A stretch of DNA of 64,000 bases from Punica granatum. Taxonomy: Eukaryota > Streptophyta > Magnoliopsida > Myrtales > Lythraceae. Positions within the stretch are counted from its first letter, which is position 1. Each line of letters opens with the position of its first letter. Made by a program: the position numbers and the translations under genes. Shown here one piece after another: positions 23,761-35,290 of this stretch. The stretch is from the NCBI RefSeq assembly GCF_007655135.1, contig NC_045133.1:20247845-20311844 (forward strand), read 5' to 3'. The notes under the pieces are model-generated. The model saw only the letters and a program-made list of their open reading frames with translations. It was not told where the DNA came from and ran no database searches.

Positions 23761-25914
23761 AGTAAAGAGCAAACTAAGTAAAAGCTGATGTCATTCTTTT
23801 GAGGGTATCAACTCCCAGACTTCACGCTTCGAGTGCGTTATGTATTAGTGGGACTTTCCATACTTTTTATTTGCTCTTTCTCATTCTCTACTAGGCGAAT
23901 GGGCTTTCCTCGCTATCAATTGGGCCTTGGGCTTGAAGATTCGAATGGGCCTGCTTTCGGCATTATAACATATGAATTTGCACTGCCAAACAAGTCCGGG
24001 ACAATACTGGCCTTGTTTTAAGATGGACTAGGATATGACCACCATGTTGGGCTTCCACACATCAAACGACCAATATACTTTTGGGTCCAAAATTGATGTT
24101 CTAACAAAGAACTAACCAATGTGAGACCTCTTTCTGCAAATACTATGGTGCCATCAAGGCATTGTGTACATCCTACTTACTAACTATTGTGTTGCCAGCA
24201 GAAGAGAGCAACACCTTCATATTTATTAGACTTGAGGATTAGTTGAGAAATATTTTAATTGTTAGATGTGACATTTCAGCATTGAAAGTTGATTATTTGG
24301 TTGCTAATGAACTACCTTATTGTAGCGAAGGGGTTGACTTGGCTATTGCATATCGACTTACTTTAGCCAGAGGTTTGTGTGCTGCTCGGCTTACTCCTCT
24401 AGTGAGGACGATCTGTTCACTCTTCGTGCGAGACTGGTAAGTTGAAGATAGTCATGAAAACTTGAAAGAGACCTCCTATACTCATCGGAAGACGAGATAG
24501 TTGGTGACTCGCATAACATCAGCTGAACTCCATCGGATGGCACCGGGCTGTGCTTTTGGGAGAAGTTGTCAGGGCTTCGCCTTACCCAGTCTTGTTTAGT
24601 CCCCTAATTTATGTTTTGCTTCTCGTTCGCCGTTTCTCTACCCAGAAAGAAAATTAAGTTGATATGATAGTTGAAAGATAAGAAACTGCTTCCTTAGAAA
24701 GACCAAACAAGCTTTCCCGAAAATGCAACGTGCAATTTTCTTCGTCTATGACAAGAAGGAAAGGCATAAAGATCGAAAACTAGAACTAGAAAAGCCCAAA
24801 CAGATCCAGGTAAATGCCTCAAGTATATTATTCCTCCTTGAATATTTTGTCCCTTTCTTGGACAAAAAAGATTTAGATTCCAAGGAATGCTACAACAAAG
24901 ATTTATCTACCTAATTATATTGCGTGACAATCTAGCCAGAGACCAATGCAAAATCTGGTGCAAAGCCAAGCATGGATTCCCTTGGGATTAAGATATATAT
25001 TCCGACCACAACAGATGAAACCTGTCGATTCACCTTGGGAGGATCTTTTGCCAAGGCAGCAAATCTTCTTGATGGGCGTGAGGGGCATCAGACGTCCCTT
25101 GTCCTCATTGTGTATATTCTTTCTTCCCATTATCATGGGCATGCGCATGTACTTTTCCTAACATTCTTCCAAGCAAAAGGAGGTCCAAGCTAAAGCCTAT
25201 ACTGACTTTATTGGGACGACGCGGCATCTTTAACTATCCACGGTTACGGTTAGGAAAACAGTTTTCGGTTGTTTATATTATGTGCGTACGCGCGTCGTGT
25301 TCCGTTATATTCTCGATTCTTGCTTTACCTACAAGCCAGTGAATATAAATTTTCATGTTTCAGTATGATTTAAAAGTGCACCTTAATAGCTAGCCTGGTT
25401 TCTGCCATTTTTGTTCTTATTAACAACTCGTTCAATTAAAAAGTGAAATGTCGAACCTTTTTTTTTCACTATTATTCTATGATCAAGCATACCTTTTAAC
25501 AGAATCATTTTTTTTCTGTTACCAAAATTCGTAGATTTAATACAAAAAATAAAAATTTAAATAAATGAGTATAGGAAATCTGGTCTCCTAAAATAAGGGG
25601 TTATTGAAAAACATCAAATTAATAAATTTGAAATTTCTTTTAATTTTCTTACGTACATATTTTCTGCAAAATCATGTGCTGTGCTTTTAAACTTCTCTGA
25701 AAGAAAGACATCTTGACAAATTGAATAAAAGAGGTTTTGCGGCCCAACCTTCTCGGTAAAGAGATTCCTTTTGATCAATTTGCGGTGTCGATAAATAGCT
25801 TGATGAGGTAAAATCATCGAAATTTATTTAATTACTAAAGATTGTTGCAAAGTTGTACAGATTCATTCGCTTACATTATGGAATGTATTTTCCAAATAGA
25901 AGCAAATTAAACAA

Positions 25915-25947
<33 letters not shown>

Positions 25948-28900
25948 ATGTACGCACACACTAGGGGCAATAATTGAGAACGCTTCGGACAAGGTTTAAG
26001 ATCAGAGAGAGAAGAAGGAAATATATGGCAAATTCCGCACCGCCTATCCCCCACATGGGTTGATGCCCTATGGAAGAAGGGCCAACCACCCTATAATAAG
26101 ATTAGACAATGGGGGGAGAAAAAATTAGTTAACCACCTGAAACATTTTTCTATGGGTCTATATGATAAAATAGTGGGGGTATCCTATTACAATTATTAAC
26201 ATAAAAAGGGCGAATTTTTATGCGGGAAGAGAGTTCGGTGCAATAGAGCATAATTATCCTAGAGAAGTCATGATTTTCAGAACAGCCCTTATGCCGACAA
26301 GGTTGTGGATCTATGCCTGAGCAAATCTCAGCCCCCTCGGCCATGATCTCGGTGAATAAGCGACTGAGGAGGTAAATTACTCCGGAGCCGATGTATCTAA
26401 TTGTAATTATATACTTCATTAAGGGGGCAAATGCTTGATTAATAATAGTGATTACTTTGGAAATTGCATGTGCAGCTGCCGAGGACAAGCGCTTTGATTT
26501 TGGTCTAATCAAACTTGTTAATCTTATCTTGTCTTGCAATTAAAATTTAAAAAAAAAAAAGAAAAGAAAAAACTTATCTTGTCATATTAATATTCCAATT
26601 AATGTTAATTGCTTCACTTATTCAAACGAACAAATTAATTGTCCCAACTCCCAAGACTCATCTCTGCTGAGTCATCGCTTGCTCCGAGGGACGTGCATTG
26701 GATTATTCTAAGCAGGACAGGGACCAAAAGAAGGTTTTCTCGACCCCGTACTGGACACGCATACAAAATCACTGAATCTTGGTTCCACAAAATAATGTCA
26801 GGCCTTGTTCTCTTGAACAAGTAGAAGAGCCTCTAAAATCCATATCATCCAATTGATAACGTATTAATCTAGTGAACTAATTAAGTGTGCATTGCCCAAA
26901 CAAAAAAAAGTTAAAGTATGGAATTGTCCAAGAAATCAATTTTACTATGTTTTATACTAATATTCTCGATGGTCCACGAGGTTACAAATCACATTCCACC
27001 AAAATATTCGTGCAACATAGGCTAATCCATCCATCAATTACTTATAGAGCCAAATCGACGCCCTAACTAGCTAATCTCAATAATTGGCTCAAAAGACATC
27101 GTATTCTCACTTAAAAAAAGTGAGACATGCGACTCTTCATATTGATAAGTTTTAACAATTTACATTATATTTTAAAAGTTTTGATCTTAGCAAAATTGAG
27201 AGATGAGAAGTTTTCTTGAAAATGAAATGTTATATTTATTATTTATGATTGCAATATTAAAATCGCAAATAAAATTTAAAAGCTTTTTTGAAAGATTTAG
27301 TCAATAAATTAACGACTTTTTCATAAATATTGAATAAATATATTTCAAGGAAGATAAGCTACCAGAACGAGAATTTTCATCCCAAAAAAAAAAAGGAAAG
27401 AAAAAGCAGACTGGAGAAGCATTCAAAAGCATTGAAATACGAAAGGTTGATGTGAAAAAGGCCGAACTAAAGGCACTGTCCAAAGCAAATTGTCTTGCAC
27501 CTCTTTTCTATGACTTTGCCCAAGCTTACTTGCTCAAAAGACAACTGAAATAAAATATACGTGAATTAAACTTTATGCAATATTAAATTATATTCTACAC
27601 AAAGTATGTTGCGAGTAAACAAATTTTATGTATAACTCGAGTGGAGATTGATTTCAGCTAATAAATTGAGAAGATTTCGGGTATTCACGAAAAAAATTAT
27701 ATTTTGTTTTATTATATATGAAGAATTAAAGAAAAAGCCAATCTAGAGAATGCTCACATAATAGCTCCAAAGCTGGTTAGATTATTATAATGATTTTAAA
27801 ATAATAGTGACTAAAAAGAAAAAGAAAGAAACTCTTGGAGTCAGTTCATGACCGTTGGTTGGTAATTAGGTGAATATGAATGTGCGCATTGGCATTATTG
27901 AGCACTTAGTTCAATATCGTAATAGACTAAAAAAGGTCTTATACTAGAACTGAAAAAATCAATAAGAAAGTCCCCATGAAATTGTATAGAAAATTTTTAA
28001 TTGGACATTTCGTGAAATATCAGACCCATTGGATCAACATGTTAAAAAATGATCCAATTATCGGACAAGAGAACTTCACTGGAATGTGTAGGATTCTTCT
28101 TTTGTGGTGGTCTTGTACTCGAAACTTGCTAGAAAATTGTTTAGAAGCGATCTGCATCAATTTGCTAATTGTCAATGAAAAAGTGATCTAGCGCTAAATT
28201 CCAATTGAAAGGGGTAGTACTCAAACCAAATGTCAACATTTGGAAAAAACTAATCAATATTTCTAAGCCTTTCGTGTTGGCAGGTGGTGGAAAGGCTAGT
28301 TTACGTATTATTTGAAGATAAACTAAATTAATAAAACTCGATTACAGCTTTGCAAAGTAGCTAGTAGTTATTTAACAATCACTTCTGTTAATACGTTTCA
28401 ATCCTTATATTAAATATCTTGCAGCTATCCATCGAATGCCTCACTAATCTATAATCAATAATACTTTTAACGTCATTTCTGGGTAACAAGAAAATTGCTT
28501 ATGATCATTTTTACTTGGAGCGGCCTAGTAGGCACATTTTTACTATCTTATAAGCAAAGACTATATCTTGTCAGAAATATAATCAGAACTCAACTTTGCG
28601 TTAATCTGATGATAAGAAATGTGATTCTCCAGCGTATTAATAGATGATTATGAAAGTTCTTGTACTTGCTGCACAACTTAAGCACCAACGAATTATTATT
28701 GTAACTTTAGTATATTTAGGGTCATTTCTCCTGTCAGCATTTATTTTTCGTGTTCTCATGTTAGCAATTTTATTTCAACGCTTTTGTATAAGCGTAGTTC
28801 AAGATCTCATGGCCGCCAATTGTCTTGTAAATGTCAAAAATAAAGATAAAGAAAAAGATAAAACTCCCTGCGAATAGATATATATACAAATTTCTTCAAG

Positions 28901-29700
28901 AAAATAACAATTAGAAATTTAGAAGAACAAGAAGAAAAAGAATATCCCCCTAAAGAGATATTCACTTTAAGAAAAATTCCATTTGTATCAAAAGACCCAC
29001 CGACCAGTATTGATGGGATTTTGCTAGAGCCCGCCAATCAAGCAAAAAGCGTGTCGCTATAAGCACCCACCCCCGCCCCATCCCCATGTGCCTTAGCCCC
29101 CCTATAAAATCAGGATAAGAAACTATTCCCTCATTTATTTTCTAGTCTTTGCTTCTGTGTCTTAAGCCTATTCATCCACACATCATTATCATACATATTT
29201 GTTAATTACTTGTTGCCTAAATTACATTTATATCCATTTACATTTCCAAAATTGCAATCGCATCATCATAATTCTAAGAGCTACTAGCTACTAGCATGTG
29301 GTTGCATCTTGTAATGCCGGACTAGGCAGCCCCGTCCATGTGACTTTTTGTAGTAATTGGATGCAGCATCGATTGTTTCCGGTATTAGTGACAAGAAACA
29401 CAACGTCCCTCCTAGTTCCTTTATCAATATTACGATCGTGATTCTTTTTGAAGATCAACAGATCTGATCAGATCGAAACGGCGTTAGAGCGGCCAAATTT
29501 AGATTGGATATAGACACGTGCTGGATGAGCTCGACAGATAAAAGATGGCGTAACAAACAACATGTGAATCTTCAAAATGTCGATTTTGCAATAATGCAAA
29601 TTGTAAGGGAGTGGAAGGTAATTCTACCCCCCTTGATTATAAATAAAACAAAGGACAATGCGGCTTGTATTATATTCATACCTTCTTTTGTACCTATACA
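23761..29700. other. Gene-poor 5.9-kb intergenic stretch
   Basis: I find no gene I can support. Segments around 23.8-25.2 kb are less AT-rich than their surroundings and hold several 60-77-codon frames on both strands, none recognised; an old gene fragment or organellar insert is possible but not shown. A TA run lies at about 25916-25938. The remainder (25.2-29.7 kb) is AT-rich with scattered homopolymers. The last part should include the promoter of the gene at 29837. Confidence 0.45.
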
Positions 29701-29712
29701 AGCTTCCTTTTG

Positions 29713-29722
29713 GTATATAATT
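29713..29722 (+). promoter_or_regulatory. Probable TATA box of the BAG-like gene
   Basis: TATATAATTA lies about 115 bases upstream of the ATG at 29837. This would put transcription start near 29745 and a leader of about 90 bases. The spacing is reasonable for a plant core promoter. No experimental support is available. Confidence 0.42.
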
Positions 29723-29836
29723 AGCCCACACCAACATCCTCTGCTTCCCCCCTCACCTTCTGAACTTCCAAGGAAGAGACTTAACCAGTCAAGAGTTCAG
29801 TTAAGGAGAGAGAGCTTTCTTGACAAGTAAATTAAG

Positions 29837-30492
29837 ATGATGATCAAGTTGAGGTCAAAGAAGTCTTCCAAGAGCAGCTCCAAGCTTGGGAATGGTGCCA
29901 ATGGCAATGGAGGGAGCAGCCTCAAGGGGTCATCATCAATGGACAAGGGATGCTACAATAATGGAGTGATGGGAGAGATCAAGTGGGAGCTCAGGCCCGG
30001 CGGGATGCTTGTCCAGAAGCGCGAGAGCCAGAAGTCAGGAGAGGGTATGATCACCGTAAGGGTCTCGTATGGCACTCAGTGGCACGACATTCCCATTGAA
30101 GCCACCTCAACTTTCGGTAAGCCATAGCATTGACTTACCTAAAGTATGTTCGTTAAGTATATCGAGTTCTATAAACTTAGAAGATCAATTATTCATTGTG
30201 TCGAGTTGTGTCACGATCATCGATACCGATCATCTAAGATTTGCTTGAATGCTCAGGGGAATTGAAGATGATCCTGTCCCTCTTGACAAGCCTGGAGCCA
30301 GCAGGGCAAAGGCTGTTGTTCAGAGGAAAAGAGAGGGAAGACACAGAACATCTACACATGATTGGGGTCGGAGACAGAGACAAAGTGCTCCTCCTAGAAG
30401 ACCCAGCGATCAAAGAGAGGAAGAGACTGCTCCATACCCTCTCCGGGTCGAGTCAGCCCATCGGCGCCCCGTTCCGTACCATCAGCGTCTGA
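29837..30492 (+). CDS. Ubiquitin-like, BAG-related short protein
   Basis: Two exons, 29837-30116 and 30257-30492, join at GGTAAG / CTCAG in phase 1 and give 171 residues. The N-terminal 45 residues are Lys/Ser/Gly-rich and low-complexity. Then comes the segment typical of plant BAG1-4 proteins, WELRPGGMLVQKR. The ubiquitin-like fold runs through VRVSYGTQWHDIPIEA, STFGELKMILS, LEPAGQRLLFRGKERED and GVGDRDKVLLLEDPA. After KERKRLL the protein ends within about 25 Ser/Pro-rich residues, so the C-terminal BAG helix bundle that contacts Hsp70 is absent. It fits the short ubiquitin-like family I recall as At5g14360/At5g40630. A role as a chaperone adaptor is uncertain without the BAG domain. The first of two adjacent ATGs is taken as start. 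Confidence 0.87.
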
Positions 30493-31566
30493 TTACTCAA
30501 ATTAAGTATCCATTAACCCTTTTGATTGATTAAAACAAGCAAAGAGAGGTCAGCATTGTTCTACCCCCTCACTAACCCTTTAGAAAAAAAAAATGATCGA
30601 ATGCCGTGGCAAGTTATTAAATCGGGCTAATTAATATAATTAGCGACCCGATCAAGTGTTTTATTTTCTCGGTGTCAGTTGCGATGGGAATATTGTTCTT
30701 ATTATAAGGTGTAAGTCGATGCAAACCCGCATCATCATTTTGAATAGTTTAATGGAATGTACCGCTTGTACATTAATATTAATTCAAAGAAATGTTTGAT
30801 TCCAAAGGACAGCAACTCGCTCCCTGTGTCCTCAAGTACTCTCACTTTTTTCTTTTTTCATTTCTATTTGTATAATCATTCCATGCGTGGACGCTGACAC
30901 ATTATATTATTGGCAGCGAAAACAATTGAAAAAGAAGAATAAAGGGAATAAGGAGAGCAAGTTAAATCAAAAGCATAGCTTAATTAATCTGTGGCGGAAG
31001 ATGAAGTTATATATGTTGATTTTCCCTTCAAGTATTGCTTATACTTAAAGGGATCGAGTTGGATTGGTGGTTCTCAAAACGACCACATAATGCAATCGTA
31101 GCTAGTCATCATCACTGGTGATCATGAATGAGTTGATATTTGAATTGATTATATCTTTCGGATCTTCCAAAAGATCGAGGAGAATATAATGTGCCATTAT
31201 TATTCCTAGTGCAGATGACTAGAAAGAAAGAACCGATAATAGAAGCTCGGCGATTTATCATCATAGATGTTATGTATATCAGATCTTAAAAATCGGGATG
31301 TGATTAGGATCTGGGACGATGAACGACCAATCTCTACTAAATTGCATTTATCTCTTCGTCAAGGAGCTGAGAAACACAGATACCATGCATAACTTTAATT
31401 TGGTTTTTGACATAAGCACGCTGTATCTGATCAAAATGATGATAATCTTGAAACATTTACAGAGGGAGAAACCCAAGTCAGTCTGGTCTCAGCCAAGCTA
31501 TTATCATATTAGGAAATAAAATATTTAGAAATACTATAGGGGAATTAAAGATATCGATCAATACAA
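30493..31566. other. 3' flank of the BAG-like gene and intergenic DNA
   Basis: The first 300 bases are presumably 3' UTR; GT-rich and AATGGAATGTACC-type sequence near 30750 is compatible with a plant polyadenylation region. No other feature is recognised. Confidence 0.4.
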
Positions 31567-31744
31567 ATGTGAGTTGGTTCAAACGGTTTAGCGTTTCCGC
31601 TCAAGTAAGATCTTGAGTTCGAGTCTTTATTAATACATAAAATCCATGTTGATAGAGGTTTAACTCTTAGGAGGCCAATCTGGCTCCATTGGATTAATTA
31701 AGACTCAATTGAACTTTCGGATATTAAGGTAAAAAAAAAAAAAA
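31567..31744 (+). mobile_element. tRNA-derived SINE
   Basis: An internal polymerase III promoter is visible: an A-box-like TGGTTCAAACGG near 31574 and a B-box match GTTCGAGTC at about 31617-31625, roughly 42 bases apart. A tRNA-unrelated body follows and the unit ends in a run of 14 A at about 31731-31744. The whole unit is about 178 bases, normal for plant SINEs. Imperfect GATCAA phrases flank it on both sides, but I cannot define an exact target duplication. Confidence 0.6.
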
Positions 31745-34089
31745 CTGATCAACATCCACCAAAAAAAGAAAACCCACCGGAAAAAAGAAAAAATAAAGAA
31801 AACGGTCAGCATATTGGATATATGTCCGAATCCACTGGGGTGGAGAATTTATTATCACGACAGAAAGTATAGTACATAAATAAAATGACTCGGTTATCTA
31901 TATATGAGCTCGGTGAAATAATTAACTTAGAATGAAAATCATCTCAAGATGTAAAATACAGTATCTACATAAGATAATGAAAATTTTCAAATATATTAAT
32001 TAATTTAATTGATCGTTAGAATCTTATGTTCAAATACTTAATTTTATATATTATCATTTTATTTCTGATACAATTCATCGACGATCGATTAAAGAAGCTA
32101 CTCATCGAGAGCTTTCAATTTCCAACAGATTTTTGCAGAAAATAATGCAAACCAAAGGTGTGCTTTCTTCAAGTGGAAGACAAGAGGGGGTCCATCGGGA
32201 GGCCGTTGTGGTTTCTTGCTGTTCGCAAACTACTAGACAACTTGAACCCACCATCAGTTGCTGACACTCCCTGATCACTATTTGCAGGTTAATAAACATA
32301 TAATTTTTTATTTTTAATTATGAACTATTAAAAATAAGGGAAAAAAAAAACCATCATCACCTGTAGATCTTCTGCAAACTTGATCAGAAGCTATTGTGAT
32401 CAAATAATGGAACTTCATCGCACTGTAAAAGATTAGCTTGTGAGTTTCGTGCCAAGTTCAATATAATGAACTCCAGCTTACACTTCAATTTGCTCTCTTT
32501 TTCTTTCTTTTTTTTTTCTAATTATTTTTTAACTAAGCAATGACCTGTATATTGCATGGAAAATTTGATAGAATATAAAAGAAATTTATTTTCAAAAATT
32601 ATAAATTAATAAGACCAAAAGTAAAAACATAATATATTATATTTTACTTGGTTGGGGATGGACCTTAGAGATGGATCGGAGACGGAGTTGATGAAGAACT
32701 TCAAAGTTGGTCGGTGAAGAACTCGAGGCTTGAGGTGCATATTATGCTTTTCAAAGAGAATTATTTGTCCCCACACGAAATTGTTAGAGAGTTGAATAGC
32801 AAGTCTATCTCGGAATACAACAAGTCTCATGAATTCTCAATTAGCAAACTCCGAGAATTCTCTAACACTCTCTCTCAATTTTTTTTAGAATTGTTTTGAT
32901 TGATTGATAATTTAAACTTCTTTTGGGCAAGTAAAATTTTTTTGGATAATTTGAATTTTGACACGAAAGACTCTATTTATATGTATTCAATGTGCACAGA
33001 TTAAGAAAAAAGACATTTCTTTTTGTTCTAGACATGTCCCACGGAGGAATATTGTACATTTTTGACCAAATAATTGTCTGTACGGATGGTCAAGCATGCG
33101 TTGCCAAGGAAGTTATCTCTTACTGCCATGTAGAGCCACTATGTCCATGCATGAGTGCATCAAGGTACATTTGTGGGATTGTCTTGGAAAGGATCGAAAT
33201 TCTTTCCTTGAGGGCTGTCAACCATGTGCCCTCAGTGAATTGCCATCTGATAAGCTCGGCTAGAAATTTCCATAATCTCTTTTGTGAATTAATATCCTGC
33301 CGCAGCTGTCCAAATGGGTCGTGTCATGATATCTCGGGTCGGGTTTGAAAATTTGATCATGGGCTGCTTCCTCGCTTGGGCTCCTTCGTATGTCCAACCA
33401 ATAATGTTGTCTAGTGGACCTCTAATTAGGCCCGATTTTGACCAATTGAGTTCAATAAAGTACCATGGGCTCCGTAACCTAAGCTAGGTACGAAAAACGG
33501 ATGTAAACATACTCTTTGCTAGCCTTGTCCATCTATGGAGGATCAAGCTATTTGGGATTTCTTAATCATTTCAACATTCATGACATGAAAGGTATGGCTA
33601 CATGGAAATCCGATAGTCTCAAACTTTAAACATGAACATTGCATATGAAGGTTAACTCGATCAAGCATCACGGTGAATGTTCGCGATTCCCTGTAACTAC
33701 CTACTTTGTAAACCACCCTAGTCTAATAGTCCTCCTTATTCTCAAGAATCAATGTCCACTCGACCGTGATCTCTTTTTTTTTTTTAAAAAAAAAAAAACT
33801 CATGTGAGGCTGCTCTCAGGACTACATCGATCGTCACCAACCTCACTTCCTTCCTCAACGATATCTAACTTATTTATAACCTATATGAACCATGAATTTG
33901 AAAAATGCTAGAAAACTCATAACAAATGCATCAAAATATTAGAATATGTTATGTTTACCTTTGCGAAAATGATATATCCTTTTAGGTTTGATATATCTCC
34001 ATTAGCTTTATATTTACTGAAGTTACATATTCCTCACCTAATATATTACTATGTTTAAGGAGTCATAATAAAGTAAAAAGTACCTACTC
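31745..34089. other. Intergenic, no gene supported
   Basis: AT-rich with a T-then-A homopolymer inverted pair at about 33773-33799. A 118-codon plus frame at 32992 is Cys-rich and matches nothing I recognise. No repeat element is delimited. Confidence 0.45.
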
Positions 34090-35290
34090 CACTGGTAATT
34101 TACATAGGTAATGAGTAAATTACTTGGACTTCCGCTAATAGCAGCCCACCTCGTGTGAGTCCACAGATTGAGGTAAACCTCTGTTCTTGGACCTCCGTCG
34201 CCCGCAATCAACCTCGCGTGTGTCCAGTCTTTGAGGGAGAGCGTGTTGTTCTTCGACCTCTGTCAATCACGGTTGACCTCATGTGCGTCCACTGATTAGG
34301 ACCGAGTACGCTGTTTTTTGACCCCCATCGACCACGACCAACCTCGCATGTGTTCACTTATTGAGTTATGAGTAAATTACATGGGCAACAGAGTTATGAG
34401 TAAATTACATGGGCAACAATAATTTACTTTGGAATCAAGTAAATTACTCGAGTACAAAGTATTTTACATATATCTCGTGTAAATTACTTGAAATATGTGC
34501 TTTAACCTCAAGATATTACTCTCTCCTTAAGTAAATTTACTCACGCTACACATAAATTGCTTACATTTCAGATAAATTATTTTGGCTATAAGTAAATTAC
34601 TCTCTGCTCGAGTAAATTACTTACGTCTCATGTAAATTACTCAATTTATGAGTAAATTTCTCGAAACTCTCACTATTGTTTTAACCTCAGATCTCACGTT
34701 AAAAAAAAAAAAACCTTACATCTCAAACAAATTACTAACACTCAAGTAAATTACTCCAATTTTTTTTTACTATTTACTTTGACCGCAAGTAAATTACTCT
34801 CTTCACAAGTAATTTACTTACATCTCAGGTAAATTACTTTAGTTATGAGTAAAATACTTGAAACTATTTTAACTATTTACTTTGACCCAAGTAAATTAAT
34901 AGCTCCTCAAAAAATTTTATGACTATTTACTTTGATCGCAAGTAAATTACTCTCTTCCTCAGTAATTTACTTGAGTTCTGAGTAAATTACTTGGAACCCT
35001 TTTGACTATTTACTTTGACCCAAGTAAATCACTCTCTTTCTTGTGTAATTAGCGAATTACTTGGAACCCTTTTGACTATTTACTTTGACCCAAGTAAATT
35101 ACTCTCTTGTGTAATTAGCGAATTACTTGGAACTCTTTTGACTAAATACATTGACCCACATAAATTACCAACTTCTCAAGTAATTTAGTTTACATCTCAT
35201 GTAAATTACTTACATTTCAAGTAAATTACTTCGGTTATGAATAAATTACTAACTTCACAAGTAATATACTTATATCTCATGTAATAGAAA
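34090..35290. repeat. Field of AGTAAATTACT-type motifs (1.2 kb)
   Basis: About two dozen near-exact copies of (A/G)AGTAAATTACT, or its reverse form AGTAATTTACT, occur at irregular 20-70-base intervals, with more degenerate copies between. Local larger units are visible: a TTGGAACCCTTTTGACTAT / TTACTTTGACCCAAGTAAAT block is repeated at about 34998, 35067 and, with changes, 35137. The motif is nearly palindromic, so it appears on both strands. I recognise no family, see no coding frame and find no bounding terminal repeats. Confidence 0.7.
34146..34370. repeat. 66-bp tandem repeat, about 3.3 copies
   Basis: Units begin at CCTCGTGTGAGTCCAC, CCTCGCGTGTGTCCAG, CCTCATGTGCGTCCAC and CCTCGCATGTGTTCAC. 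Each full unit continues with a TTCTT(G/C)GACCTC(C/T)GTC-like phrase and ends in (T/C)AA or TGA before the next unit. It is GC-richer than its surroundings and lies inside the AGTAAATTACT field. Confidence 0.75.

Noticed and set aside
26150..26539. 129-codon minus-strand frame
   Set aside because: No recognisable domain, no promoter or splice context, AT-rich surroundings.
32992..33348. 118-codon Cys-rich plus frame
   Set aside because: No signal peptide, no regular Cys spacing and no family recognised.
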